Positions 11,330-19,750 of a stretch of DNA of 64,000 nt are shown one piece after another. The DNA comes from Acidipropionibacterium thoenii DSM 20276. Lineage in GTDB: Bacteria > Actinomycetota > Actinomycetes > Propionibacteriales > Propionibacteriaceae. The first letter of the stretch is position 1; each line of letters begins with the position of its first letter. The notes under the pieces were generated by a model, which did no database searches, was not told the DNA's origin, and saw only the letters and a list, made by a program, of their open reading frames with translations. Position numbers and translations under genes: made by a program. Location of the stretch: the NCBI RefSeq assembly GCF_000423445.1, contig NZ_AUHZ01000013.1, positions 34,734 through 98,733 on the forward strand. The letters are read 5' to 3'.

Positions 11330-12022
11330 CTACAGGGCCGCCTGGATATCCGCCTCGAAGTCGGAGACCGCCTGGTCGGTGAGCTGATCGGTGAACAGGT
11401 CGGCTATCACCGCCGGCGGCAGGGTGAAGACCCGCACCCCGACCTCGAGCAGTTCGACGACCTGCCGCCCGCTCTTGACCGAGGCGGCCAGGATCAGCGG
11501 GCCGCGGCCGTCCTGGGGGATCATCGAGGCCATCCTGCCGATCTCGGCCGCACCGTCACGCCCGGCGGCCAGCATCCGGTTGTAATAGGGGGCGAGGTAG
11601 CGCACCCCCAGGGCCGAGGCGATGGCGGCCTGCTTGGCGGCGTAGACGGCGGTCAGCAGCACCTGGATCCCCTGGGCATGCAGCCTGGAGACCACGGTCA
11701 CCCCGGCCGGGGTGACCGGGACCTTGATGAGGGCCTCCGGGGCCAGTTCGTGGATCCTCATGGCATTGGAGTACTGCTGCTCGGCGGTGTCCCCCCACAG
11801 CTGGAAGCAGACCTCCCGTTCACCATCACCGGCCGCCCACCTCGCGACCTCGGCAATGTCGGACACGTGCAGTCCGGCACGCCTGAGGAGGGTGGGATTG
11901 GTGGTGACCCCGCACACCAGGCCGGTCCGCAGCCACGGCTCCACCTCCTCGCGCACCGCGCTGTCGGCGAGGATCCGCACCGGAATCGGGCAACCGGGAG
12001 TCGGCTGGAAGTTCTGCATCAT
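11330..12022 (-). CDS. Fructose-6-phosphate aldolase / transaldolase-like protein
   Basis: A short (about 230-residue) class I aldolase of the FSA/TalC branch, too short for a classical transaldolase. Matching motifs are VCGVTTNPTLL, the Schiff-base lysine in ALIKVPVTPAG, LTAVYAAKQA, the tyrosine-containing YLAPYYNRM and LAASVKSGRQ. FSA enzymes reversibly split fructose 6-phosphate into dihydroxyacetone and glyceraldehyde 3-phosphate. Substrate here is inferred. The start lies in an ATGATG just after AAGGAG; 12022 or 12019 fits, and a GTG at 12040 is less likely. It follows the SrlD-like gene by 31 bp, so the two form one transcript that runs towards truB. Confidence 0.82.
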   Translation of the reverse strand: MMQNFQPTPGCPIPVRILADSAVREEVEPWLRTGLVCGVTTNPTLLRRAGLHVSDIAEVARWAAGDGEREVCFQLWGDTAEQQYSNAMRIHELAPEALIKVPVTPAGVTVVSRLHAQGIQVLLTAVYAAKQAAIASALGVRYLAPYYNRMLAAGRDGAAEIGRMASMIPQDGRGPLILAASVKSGRQVVELLEVGVRVFTLPPAVIADLFTDQLTDQAVSDFEADIQAAL

Positions 12023-12053
12023 CTCTCCTTGATCACTCACTCAAGCCAGGTCC

Positions 12054-13199
12054 TCAGTGGACCATCGTCTGGCCGCCCGTGACGGGAATCGCCTGACCCG
12101 TCTCGTACTGCTGCTCCACGGCATAGCACACCGCCCGCAGGACATCCTCGGGGCGGCATCCCCGTCCCATCGGCACCTTCGACCGGTACGCGGCCAGCAC
12201 ATCCGCGACGGTCCGCGCCCCCGGCACCTTCCCGGCCCGCAGGTACTGGACGAGCAGTCCGTGGTCGGGGTCCTGCCACAGCGGCCCGTCCAGAAAGTTC
12301 CCCGGACACACCGCATTGACCTTGATCCCGCTGTCCACCAGCTCCAGGGCGAATGACTGGGTGAGTCCGATTCCGCCGAACTTGCTGCCCGAGTAGGCGA
12401 AATTGCGCCCGGAGCCGGTCAGACCGGATTTGGAATTGATCTCGACGATGTCGCACCAGATTCCCGGGTTCGCCGCGTGCTGGGCGGCCATCACCGGCGT
12501 CACCGCCTTCACCCCGATGAAGTAACCCCGGTAGTTCACCTGGGTCACCGCGTCGAAATCGCTCAGCTGCTGTTCCACGACTCCTCCCGCGCGCACCACA
12601 CCGGCGTTGCTCACGTAGACGTCCACCCCGCCGAGAGCGCGCACCACAGACTCGATCGCCACCGTGGTGGACTCCAGATCGGCGACATCCATCGTCACTG
12701 GCAGCACCCTGCTGGCCGGGAACTCCTCGCCGATCCGGGAGGCCGCATCCCGGGCGGCCGGCCCGTTGAGATCGGCCACCACCACATGTGCTCCCAGACG
12801 GGCCATTCCCTCGGCGATCCCGAAACCGAAGCCCTGCGCGGCCCCGGTGACCACGACGATCCTGCCGGCCATCGCTCCCGAGGCCCGCGGGTACGCCACC
12901 CTGAACTCGGCCACCCCGGGCAGCACGATCCGGTCGGGAGGAGCGCCCTGGCTGGTCCGGTACTCCCGTACCGCTGTGACGGCCAGTTCCGCAATGTCCT
13001 TTGCAGCGGACCCGTCCATCGGCAGAACAAGGGTGCGGCGGCCGGGGCCCAGTGTCCCCTCGCTGCCGGACCGATCCGAGCTCGTCGAGATCACCGGCAG
13101 CACACCCTGCTGGGCCAGCGCGCCACGCAGCGAGGGTGCCAGAACAGTCAGCCCGGAATTCTGGCAACCATCACTGCGAGATGTCTGACTAGTTCTCAT
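12054..13199 (-). CDS. SDR dehydrogenase similar to sorbitol-6-phosphate 2-dehydrogenase, with N-terminal extension
   Basis: The C-terminal 270 residues form a short-chain dehydrogenase: nucleotide-binding VTGAAQGFGFG, SNAG, the catalytic YSGSK, and segments shared with E. coli SrlD (INSKSG, KFGGIGLTQS, KVPMGRGC, TGQAIPVTGGQ). SrlD oxidises sorbitol 6-phosphate to fructose 6-phosphate with NAD. About 109 residues precede the Rossmann fold and are not part of a normal SDR; their role is unknown and they contain no obvious motif. The start at 13199 is the first plausible ATG; internal starts such as 13019 also lack good ribosome-binding sites, so the N-terminus is uncertain. Its position opposite a sorbitol-type PTS supports a polyol-phosphate substrate. 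Confidence 0.8.
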   Translation of the reverse strand: MRTSQTSRSDGCQNSGLTVLAPSLRGALAQQGVLPVISTSSDRSGSEGTLGPGRRTLVLPMDGSAAKDIAELAVTAVREYRTSQGAPPDRIVLPGVAEFRVAYPRASGAMAGRIVVVTGAAQGFGFGIAEGMARLGAHVVVADLNGPAARDAASRIGEEFPASRVLPVTMDVADLESTTVAIESVVRALGGVDVYVSNAGVVRAGGVVEQQLSDFDAVTQVNYRGYFIGVKAVTPVMAAQHAANPGIWCDIVEINSKSGLTGSGRNFAYSGSKFGGIGLTQSFALELVDSGIKVNAVCPGNFLDGPLWQDPDHGLLVQYLRAGKVPGARTVADVLAAYRSKVPMGRGCRPEDVLRAVCYAVEQQYETGQAIPVTGGQTMVH

Positions 13200-13410
13200 C
13201 GAACGGGTACCCCTTCGGCACTGGAGGACGACACCCGGACAGTCTGCTCCGGCCCCGCTCAACCGGGCAACGCGCATTCATTCAGAACTTTTCCAACACC
13301 TGGAACACCACCGATTCAATGGAGTGGCCGATTCCGTGGTGCGAGCTGTTACCTTCATGGGGTCGGCGATTGCCGAGGCGACAAGGACGACGTCAAGGAG
13401 GTGGGTGCGC
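13200..13410. promoter_or_regulatory. Divergent control region of the polyol island
   Basis: The 211-bp region separates the SDR/aldolase transcript (-) from the regulator/PTS transcript (+). It contains an inverted repeat TTCCA-N5-TGGAA at 13291-13305, a direct repeat CCGATTC at 13311-13317 and 13328-13334, and CACCAC/GTGGTG arms at 13306-13311 and 13336-13341. These are candidate operators for the neighbouring PRD regulator. The symmetry is seen; the binding role is inference. No confident -35/-10 pair was found. Confidence 0.45.
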
Positions 13411-15342
13411 ATGAACCGCGAGGCCGCAATTCTTCGCCAGTTGGAAATCACACTCACCGTCACGCCGGAGGATCTCGCCGAACGGTTCTCCCTGGGGCGG
13501 CGCAGTATCGCCAATGCGGTGGCCCGGCTCGACGATCTGCTCGGCAGCTCGGCGGCGATCCGGCTCGAGGAGGGCCGCTACCGGCTCTGCATCGTCGACG
13601 CCCATCGCTACGGGGCGATCCGGGACCGCCTGATGGCCGCCGACGACTCGCTCAATGATCCCGAGCACCGCTGCGCGATCATCTACCGCGAACTGCTGCG
13701 CTCCGCCGGACCGGTGCGGGTCGAGGACCTGGCCCGCACGATGTCGGTCTCCCGGACCACCGCCGCCACCGATCTGGCTCACTTGCGGTCGAGGCTGACA
13801 GCTCATCTGGTCACCATCGAGGGCTCCCCGAACAGTGGGGTGCATCTGGCGGGCGAGGAGCTGAACCTGCGGATGGCGGGACTCACGCACTTCCCCAAGG
13901 TGCTGTGCGACGACGATCCGCTGGATGACGGCACCGCCGAGGCCGCCCATCGGATCTGCACCGAGGACCATCTCAGCCGCGAGGCCACCCGGACGGTGCT
14001 GCGCTGGCTGACCATGAGCATCAATCGGTGCCGCTCCGGTCACGTCATCGAGAGCCTCCCGGCGGAGTTCTCACAGCTGGAGGGCACTCCGGCCGACGAC
14101 TTCGCGGCCTCCCTGCTCAGCGCCGTCTGCCCGACGGCGGGGCTGAGCCTCCCGCTGGCAGAGCGACGGTTCCTCGCGATGTCGGTGGCCGGTATGCGCA
14201 CTCCCGACGACCCGGTCGGCCGTCAGCTCTTCCCCGCCGACGACGAGATGCCCGATCTGGTGGACGCGATCTTCACGCGGATCTCGCTCCAGATGGGACT
14301 TCACGTGTCGGCCAGCGAACTCACCGACGAGTTCGCTCACCATCTGTCCTTCATGCTCAGCCGAATGCGCTTCCGGATCAGCGTCGACGCCGCCGCGGTG
14401 GCCGATATCCGCGGCCAGTACCCGGTCGCCTATCGGATGGCCGAGATCAGCCGGGATGTCCTCCAGGAACGAACCGGACTGGCCATCAGCGATTCCGAGG
14501 TCGGTCTGATGGCCGGCTACCACCAGGTCTTCCTGGACGCCTACGAGAGGCAGCAGCGCACCCACCTGCGGGTCGCAGTGGTCACCTCCACCGGACGGGT
14601 CTCCGGACACCTGCTGCGGATCCAGGTCAGCAAGGTACTGCCCGAGGGTACGAAGTTCCTGATGCTCTCGGCCGACCGGGTCGACGACGCGGCGCTGGCC
14701 GGGGTGGATCTCGTCATCTCCACCCCAGCAGCGATGTCCTCTGCTCCGCCGGCCGTCAACTGCGCCACCTCCCGTCCCCCGGTCATCGAGCTGGGGCAGG
14801 TCTTCGACGAGGCGGAGCTCGTCAGGCAGCTCTCGCGCATCAGGTTCCGCCGGCAGGCCGACCTGCAGCTGGCGGGCGCCGGCCCCTCCCTGCTGGTCTC
14901 CATGCTCGACCCGGACAGGTTCCTCGCTCTGCCGGCCGGGACCGACTACTGGCAGGCGACCACTGTGCTGGTCGACCGGCTGGACTCGCTGGGGCTGGTG
15001 GACAGCACCTTCGGCGCCGCGCTCGAGGAGCGCGAGAAGAACGCGACCATGGTTCTCAACGACCAGGTCGGCTTCCCCCATGCCACTATCCCGGGCGCCG
15101 ACCAGGTGGCCTTCGCGATGGCCGTGATCCCGCACTCCCCGCACGAGCAGGGCGTCCGGGCCGTCTTCGTGATGGGCGTCCCGGACAAGCGCGACTACGA
15201 CGACACCATCCTGATCGCCGTCTACGACGAGATCATCCGACTCGCATCGGCACCGAGCCTGCTCACCGCCATGAGCCGACTCACCAGCCATGAGCAGCTG
15301 TTCTGGTTCATGGCCAACCATCCCACCGGATCCCACCAATGA
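13411..15342 (+). CDS. PRD-containing PTS-regulated transcriptional activator (BglG/MtlR type) with EIIA domain
   Basis: 643 residues from the ATG at 13411, which has AAGGAG ten bases upstream. N-terminal helix-turn-helix segments (about 1-60 and 100-150, with SVSRTTAATDL) are followed by two PTS regulation domains (about 180-390), a EIIB-like segment (LRVAVVTSTGRVSGHLLRIQV, about 405-470) and a C-terminal EIIA-like domain with the phosphorylatable histidine in VGFPHATIPG. This is the MtlR/LicR architecture, in which PTS phosphorylation reports substrate and sugar status. It is the first gene of the PTS transcript and the natural controller of both arms of the island. The stop overlaps an ATG that is out-ranked by the GutM start 15 bp later. 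Confidence 0.85.
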   Translation: MNREAAILRQLEITLTVTPEDLAERFSLGRRSIANAVARLDDLLGSSAAIRLEEGRYRLCIVDAHRYGAIRDRLMAADDSLNDPEHRCAIIYRELLRSAGPVRVEDLARTMSVSRTTAATDLAHLRSRLTAHLVTIEGSPNSGVHLAGEELNLRMAGLTHFPKVLCDDDPLDDGTAEAAHRICTEDHLSREATRTVLRWLTMSINRCRSGHVIESLPAEFSQLEGTPADDFAASLLSAVCPTAGLSLPLAERRFLAMSVAGMRTPDDPVGRQLFPADDEMPDLVDAIFTRISLQMGLHVSASELTDEFAHHLSFMLSRMRFRISVDAAAVADIRGQYPVAYRMAEISRDVLQERTGLAISDSEVGLMAGYHQVFLDAYERQQRTHLRVAVVTSTGRVSGHLLRIQVSKVLPEGTKFLMLSADRVDDAALAGVDLVISTPAAMSSAPPAVNCATSRPPVIELGQVFDEAELVRQLSRIRFRRQADLQLAGAGPSLLVSMLDPDRFLALPAGTDYWQATTVLVDRLDSLGLVDSTFGAALEEREKNATMVLNDQVGFPHATIPGADQVAFAMAVIPHSPHEQGVRAVFVMGVPDKRDYDDTILIAVYDEIIRLASAPSLLTAMSRLTSHEQLFWFMANHPTGSHQ

Positions 15343-15353
15343 CGGGAGCACCC

Positions 15354-15887
15354 ATGTTCTGGCCCATCCTCATCGCAGTGGCCGTGATCTACCTCGCGAA
15401 CTCGCTGCTGGCCATCCGCCAGATGAAGAACTTCGCCGATGCTTACACCTCCATGCGTCGTCGCGGAAGGGTCGCCATCGGCAAGCAGAAGAACGCCCTC
15501 AGCTCGGGGGCGATCGTGATGTTCCTGCTCGACGATGAGGACCGCATCCTCGCCGGCACCCGGCTCACCGGCCTCACCGTGCTCTCCCGGTTCAAGGACT
15601 TCCCAGCCTTCGACGGGCAACCGGTCGCCGGGATCGACGCCCGGAGCGTCAAGATGTCGGCCAGCATGCGCCGGGCGGTGATCAATGCGAGGGACAACTT
15701 CCTGGTCTGTCAGCAGGGAGGCGAGCCGGTGGAGCCGCCCTCGCCGCTGATGAAGGTGATCAATCGGATCGATGCCAGGATCGGCGGCCGACGTCGCCAC
15801 CGGCCCTCAGTCGGCGTCGCGACCGGCTCACCGGTCCCGGCCTCCCAGCGGGTCGTGCACCGTCGAGGGCTGGCCTCCACCGACTAG
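15354..15887 (+). CDS. gutM: GutM-like glucitol operon activator protein
   Basis: 177 residues: one N-terminal membrane helix (MFWPILIAVAVIYLANSLL), then a cytoplasmic GutM domain with the conserved RRGRVAIGK and GLTVLSRFKDFPA segments. In E. coli GutM activates the sorbitol operon together with the repressor GutR; the mechanism is poorly understood. E. coli GutM is about 119 residues; this one carries an extra basic tail of about 55 residues (GGRRRHR region). The start at 15354 has GGGAG six bases upstream, unlike the ATG at 15339, which overlaps the regulator stop. Its position between the PRD regulator and srlA matches Srl operons of Gram-positive bacteria. Confidence 0.85.
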   Translation: MFWPILIAVAVIYLANSLLAIRQMKNFADAYTSMRRRGRVAIGKQKNALSSGAIVMFLLDDEDRILAGTRLTGLTVLSRFKDFPAFDGQPVAGIDARSVKMSASMRRAVINARDNFLVCQQGGEPVEPPSPLMKVINRIDARIGGRRRHRPSVGVATGSPVPASQRVVHRRGLASTD

Positions 15888-15910
15888 TCCCCACCCCGCG
15901 AGCACCTGCA

Positions 15911-15935
15911 GCGGTGCGGCCCCGGGCCGCACCGC
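15911..15935 (+). terminator. Hairpin between gutM and srlA
   Basis: Arms 15911-15922 and 15924-15935 are perfect complements (12 bp) around a single base, so the real loop must be larger. A second hairpin (15962-15967 with 15972-15977, loop TGCC) follows before the srlA ribosome-binding site. There is no T-run. They may be a partial terminator that sets regulator versus PTS expression, or an mRNA-stability element for srlA. Confidence 0.45.
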
Positions 15936-16014
15936 AGGGGCAGTGCGCTCCCACCATGACTCCTCACTGCCGTGAGGGAAGAAGAATCCGCAACTCCACA
16001 AGAAGGAGACGACC

Positions 16015-16593
16015 ATGAATTACGTGGTCTCGGCCGCTGAATGGTTCATCGGCCTGTTCCAGGAAGGCGCGAAGACGTTCATCTCCTGGATGGGCAGCAT
16101 CGTGCCACTGGTGCTCATGCTGCTCATCGCGATGAACTCGCTGATCCAGCTCATCGGAGAGGAGCGCATCAACCATTTCGCCCAGAAGGCCGGCAACAAT
16201 GTCGTCAGCCGTTACCTGCTGCTGCCATTCATCGGCGCATTCATGCTGTGCAACCCCGCGGTGTTCACCCTCGGCAGGTTCCTCCCCGAACGCTACAAGC
16301 CGAGCTACTACGCCGCCACCGCACAGTTCTGCCACACCAGCAACGGCATCTTTCCGCACATCAATCCGGCCGAGCTGTTCATCTGGCTCGGAATCGCCCA
16401 GGGAATCACGAAACTCGGACTGCCGACCGGACCGCTGGCGATCCGGTATCTGCTGGTCGGCGCGCTGATGAACTTCATCGGCGGGTGGGTCACCGAACTT
16501 ACAACCCACTACGTCAGTAAGCAGCAGGGCATCATCCTGCCGAAGACCATTGACGGGGAGATCATCCACGTCAACCAGATGGCGGAGGCCTGA
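16015..16593 (+). CDS. srlA: PTS glucitol/sorbitol transporter subunit IIC
   Basis: 192-residue membrane subunit of the Gut-type PTS permease. Several hydrophobic segments, and the diagnostic [18 protein letters not shown] region (about 103-120) and [15 protein letters not shown] segment. With SrlE it forms the channel that phosphorylates the hexitol during uptake. The ATG follows AGAAGGAG at good spacing. The srlE gene starts 6 bp after its stop, so the two are translationally close. Substrate of the family is sorbitol; related polyols cannot be excluded from sequence. Confidence 0.95.
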   Translation: MNYVVSAAEWFIGLFQEGAKTFISWMGSIVPLVLMLLIAMNSLIQLIGEERINHFAQKAGNNVVSRYLLLPFIGAFMLCNPAVFTLGRFLPERYKPSYYAATAQFCHTSNGIFPHINPAELFIWLGIAQGITKLGLPTGPLAIRYLLVGALMNFIGGWVTELTTHYVSKQQGIILPKTIDGEIIHVNQMAEA

Positions 16594-16598
16594 GCACC

Positions 16599-17660
16599 AT
16601 GACCGAGTTCCATTCCATCATCGTCTCGCGTGGCCACGGCGGCTTCGGCGGACCACTCACCATCACCCCCACGGCCGAGAAGCACACGCTGGTCTACATC
16701 GTCGGCGGTGGGATGAGACCTCCCGTCGTCGACCGCATCGTCGAACTCACCGGGGCTGACGCGGTCAACGGCTTCACCAGCTCGGTGCCCGATGACCAGG
16801 CGATGGCCGTGGTCATCGACTGCGGCGGCACCCTGCGGTGCGGCATCTATCCCAAGAAGGGCATCCCCACCATCAATGTGCTGCCCACCGGCAAGACCGG
16901 CCCGATGGCCCAGTACATCAACGAGGAGATCTACGTCTCCGCGGTCGGCGTGGACCAGGTGGAGCTCGCCGACGACGCCGTGGGAGTCTCACCGGCCGCT
17001 GTGAACTCACCTGCCGGCCAGAACTCCTCCTCGGCCCCCAGCGGTCCCCGGGCCGGCACCGCCGGTACCGTGCAGGGACAGTGGTCGAGCGACAAGAAGA
17101 TCTCCGAGACGGTGGCCGCAAAGCCGAGGAAGTCGTTGATGGAGAAGATCGGTCTGGGCGCCGGCCGGGTCATCTCGACCTTCTTCCAGGCGGCTCGCGA
17201 CGCCGTCCAGACGATGCTCACCACGATCATCCCGTTCATGGGTTTCGTCGCCATGCTGATCGGCGTCATCAACGCCTCAGGGTTCGGCACCTGGTTCTCC
17301 AAACTGCTGACTCCGCTGGCCGGCACCGGCTTCGGCCTGATGGCCCTCGGGTTCATCTGCTCGCTGCCCTTCCTGTCCCCGCTGCTGGGTCCCGGAGCGG
17401 TGATCGGCCAGATCATCGGCACCCTCATCGGCGTCGAGATCGGCAAGGGCACCATCCATCCCAGCCTCGCTCTCCCGGCGCTGTTCGCCATCAACACCCA
17501 GAACGCATGCGACTTCATCCCGGTCGGCATGGGGCTGTCCGAGGCCAGGCCTGAGACCATCGAGGTCGGCGTGCCGAGCGTGCTCTACTCGCGGTTCCTC
17601 AACGGCGTCCCGCGGGTCGCCGTCGCCTGGCTCGCCAGCATCGGCCTCTACGCGTCCTGA
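16599..17660 (+). CDS. srlE: PTS glucitol/sorbitol transporter subunit IIB (IIBC)
   Basis: 353 residues. The N-terminal EIIB domain (about 1-125) has GHGGFGGPL and the [15 protein letters not shown] motif with the phospho-acceptor cysteine region, then [13 protein letters not shown] serine/alanine-rich linker (about 130-175) joins a C-terminal membrane domain (about 200-350) with [19 protein letters not shown] and [11 protein letters not shown]. coli SrlE is 319 residues; the extra length is in the linker. It works with srlA and srlB, which flank it in the same operon. Confidence 0.95.
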   Translation: MTEFHSIIVSRGHGGFGGPLTITPTAEKHTLVYIVGGGMRPPVVDRIVELTGADAVNGFTSSVPDDQAMAVVIDCGGTLRCGIYPKKGIPTINVLPTGKTGPMAQYINEEIYVSAVGVDQVELADDAVGVSPAAVNSPAGQNSSSAPSGPRAGTAGTVQGQWSSDKKISETVAAKPRKSLMEKIGLGAGRVISTFFQAARDAVQTMLTTIIPFMGFVAMLIGVINASGFGTWFSKLLTPLAGTGFGLMALGFICSLPFLSPLLGPGAVIGQIIGTLIGVEIGKGTIHPSLALPALFAINTQNACDFIPVGMGLSEARPETIEVGVPSVLYSRFLNGVPRVAVAWLASIGLYAS

Positions 17661-17695
17661 GACACATCCACATCACGATCTGGAGAGAGATCATC

Positions 17696-18061
17696 ATGCC
17701 GGTCATCTACCGCAACACCATTCGCTCAGTCGGGTCGGAGGCCTCCTCCTTCCTGACCCAGAAGATGCTGGTCACCTTCGGCGACCAGGCGCCCGAGGGG
17801 CTGCGCGACTTCTGCTACGCGCTCCCCGCAGCGACCTGCACCGGGACCATCAAGGTCGGCGACACCGTCCTCATCGACGGGCGGGCCTTCCCGATCACCG
17901 CCGTGGGGGAGGTGGCCCAGCGCAACCTCGACAGCCTGGGCCATGTCACCCTGGTCTTCGACGGCGCTCCCGACCCCCGTCTGGACGGAGCTCTGCACGT
18001 CGCTGCCGGCGACCTGCCGAGCCCTCAGCAGGGCAGCACGATCGTGATCGAGTCGGCGTGA
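17696..18061 (+). CDS. srlB: PTS glucitol/sorbitol transporter subunit IIA
   Basis: 121-residue cytoplasmic phosphocarrier that passes phosphate from HPr to SrlE. The family segments VTFGDQAPEGLRDFCY, AVGEVAQRNLDSLGHVTLVFDG and AALHVAAGDLP-like regions are present; the usual start (MPVIYRNTI) follows a GGAGAG-containing site. In E. coli the phosphorylated histidine lies in the C-terminal half; the histidines in SLGHVT and LHVA are candidates. Its stop overlaps the GTG start of the HPr gene by four bases (GTGA). Confidence 0.93.
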   Translation: MPVIYRNTIRSVGSEASSFLTQKMLVTFGDQAPEGLRDFCYALPAATCTGTIKVGDTVLIDGRAFPITAVGEVAQRNLDSLGHVTLVFDGAPDPRLDGALHVAAGDLPSPQQGSTIVIESA

Positions 18062-18354
18062 TCCACGTCACTCTGCGGGTCGGACACCCTGCCGGGGTAC
18101 ACGCCCGGATCGCCGCCCAGGCGGTCCTGCTGGCATCGCGGTACTCCGCCAGCGTGTTCGTCCGCACCTCCGGCGGGACCGCCAGTCTCAGGCGGTTGGC
18201 GGACCTGCTGGCGCTGGACATCAACCAGAACGAGACCGTCGAGCTGGTGGCCGACGGTCCCGACGAGTCGGCGGCCCTCCACAGCCTCAGCGCATTCCTG
18301 AGGGCCGCCGACGACAGCACCGAACACCTCAATGATGGAGAACACAATGAGTGA
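18058..18354 (+). CDS. HPr-family phosphocarrier protein encoded in the polyol PTS operon
   Basis: 98 residues, close to normal HPr length (85-90) with a short acidic tail. The active-site histidine lies in PAGVHARIAAQ (residues 11-21), where canonical HPr has GLHAR. The equivalent of the regulatory serine region (LLALDINQNETVEL) is divergent: the Ser46-type motif SIMG is replaced by LLAL, so HPr kinase control is unlikely. A private HPr in a substrate operon suggests a dedicated phosphate relay from Enzyme I, or an FPr-like role. Starts at GTG overlapping srlB. Confidence 0.85.
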   Translation: MIHVTLRVGHPAGVHARIAAQAVLLASRYSASVFVRTSGGTASLRRLADLLALDINQNETVELVADGPDESAALHSLSAFLRAADDSTEHLNDGEHNE

Positions 18355-19723
18355 CGAGATCATCGCACGAGCCCTGGCAGACGCAGGGGACACCGATGTG
18401 GTCGAGGTGGGCCGAGGGGTCACGAGCAGGGCGGGCGGGATCATCGCCGAGGCCCTGGCCCGGCAACCCGACGGACGCCTGGCACCGGTCCTCATCGTCG
18501 CCGACCAGCGCACCTGGGAGGCTGCCGGCAGGACGGTCGCCGAGTCCCTCACCGCGGCAGGCGTACCACTGACCGACCCCCTCCTGTTCCCTGCCCTGCC
18601 GATTCCCTACGCCTCCCTGGACAATGCCCACACCATCGCTGAGACACTGCGCTCCCTCGATCGCAGTGGGCACGCGGAGGTGGTCCCGGTGGCGGTCGGC
18701 TCCGGCACCATGAACGACCTCACCAAACTCGCCTCCCATGAGCTGGGACGCCGCTACGCGGTGGTCGGCACCGCCGCCTCGATGGACGGCTACACCGGCG
18801 CCGGGGCCCCGATCTCCGACAAGGGGGTCAAGGTGACGATGAACTGCACCGCACCCAAGGCGGTGGTCTTCGACCTCGATGTCGCCGCTGCGGCGCCGGC
18901 CGCGATGACCGCCTCGGGTTACGGCGACCTGGCCGCCAAGATCCCCGGCGGTGCCGACTGGATCCTGGCCGACGCGGCGGGAGCGGAGGCCATGAACGAC
19001 CACGTCTGGCATCTCGTCCAGTCCGGGGTCCACCAGGCGCTGGCCCATCCCGCCGACCTGGCGGCCGGCATTCCCGAGGCCTACCAGGGGTTGGTCGAGG
19101 GGCTCATCCTGTCGGGTCTGGCCATGCAGGTCTATGGCGGCACCCGCCCCGCATCGGGGGCCGAGCACTACTTCTCGCACATCTGGGAACTGGGTCACCT
19201 GGGGGCCGACCAGCAGGTCCCGCCCTCCCACGGCTTCAAGGTCGCCATCGGCACGGTGGCGATGCTCGCCTTCTACGAGAAATTCCTGGATCGCGACATC
19301 ACCACCCTCGACATCGACGGTGCCCTGGCGAAGTGGCCCGAGTGGGAGGCTGTGGATGCCAATATCCGGGCCACCTTCGACGGCCCCCTCGCCGACCACG
19401 CGGTCGCCGAGACGCACGTGAAGTATGTGGACCGCGACGGTCTGGCCGCACGCCTCCAACGGATCATCGACTGCTGGCCCCAGACCCTGCCGCGGCTCCG
19501 GGCCCAGCTGGTCCCGGCGCGCGAGCTGGCCGACAAGCTGGCGACCGCAGGCGCTCCCAGCCGGCCCGAGGACATCGGTCTGACGGCGGCGAAGGTCAAG
19601 GACACCTTCCCGAAGGCGATGTACTACCGATCCCGCTACACGGTGCTCGACGTGGCTCGCGAGGCCGGTTGGTTCGACGAGCTCGTCGAGGAGGTCTTCG
19701 CTCCCGGCGGCCTGTGGAGCTGA
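18347..19723 (+). CDS. AraM/EgsA-type NAD(P)-dependent glycerol-1-phosphate dehydrogenase family protein
   Basis: 458 residues. Belongs to the iron-containing alcohol dehydrogenase / dehydroquinate synthase superfamily, AraM/EgsA branch, whose Bacillus member reduces dihydroxyacetone phosphate to sn-glycerol 1-phosphate with Ni2+. Seen are GSGTMNDLTK (nucleotide binding), DGYTGAGAPI, GYGDLAAKIPGGADW and the metal-ligand histidines in SGAEHYFSHIWELG and PPSHGFKVAIG. The ATG at 18347 overlaps the HPr stop by eight bases and has GGAG eight bases upstream. It ends the PTS transcript, so it very likely acts on a product of polyol breakdown. A polyol-phosphate substrate is the main alternative. Confidence 0.83.
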   Translation: MSDEIIARALADAGDTDVVEVGRGVTSRAGGIIAEALARQPDGRLAPVLIVADQRTWEAAGRTVAESLTAAGVPLTDPLLFPALPIPYASLDNAHTIAETLRSLDRSGHAEVVPVAVGSGTMNDLTKLASHELGRRYAVVGTAASMDGYTGAGAPISDKGVKVTMNCTAPKAVVFDLDVAAAAPAAMTASGYGDLAAKIPGGADWILADAAGAEAMNDHVWHLVQSGVHQALAHPADLAAGIPEAYQGLVEGLILSGLAMQVYGGTRPASGAEHYFSHIWELGHLGADQQVPPSHGFKVAIGTVAMLAFYEKFLDRDITTLDIDGALAKWPEWEAVDANIRATFDGPLADHAVAETHVKYVDRDGLAARLQRIIDCWPQTLPRLRAQLVPARELADKLATAGAPSRPEDIGLTAAKVKDTFPKAMYYRSRYTVLDVAREAGWFDELVEEVFAPGGLWS

Positions 19724-19750
19724 CTGCGGCTCAGATCCCGGCCCGAGGGT

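Noticed and set aside
12477..13658. Plus-strand open frame across the SDR gene and the divergent promoter
   Set aside because: It lies over well-supported minus-strand coding sequence and has no protein family resemblance.
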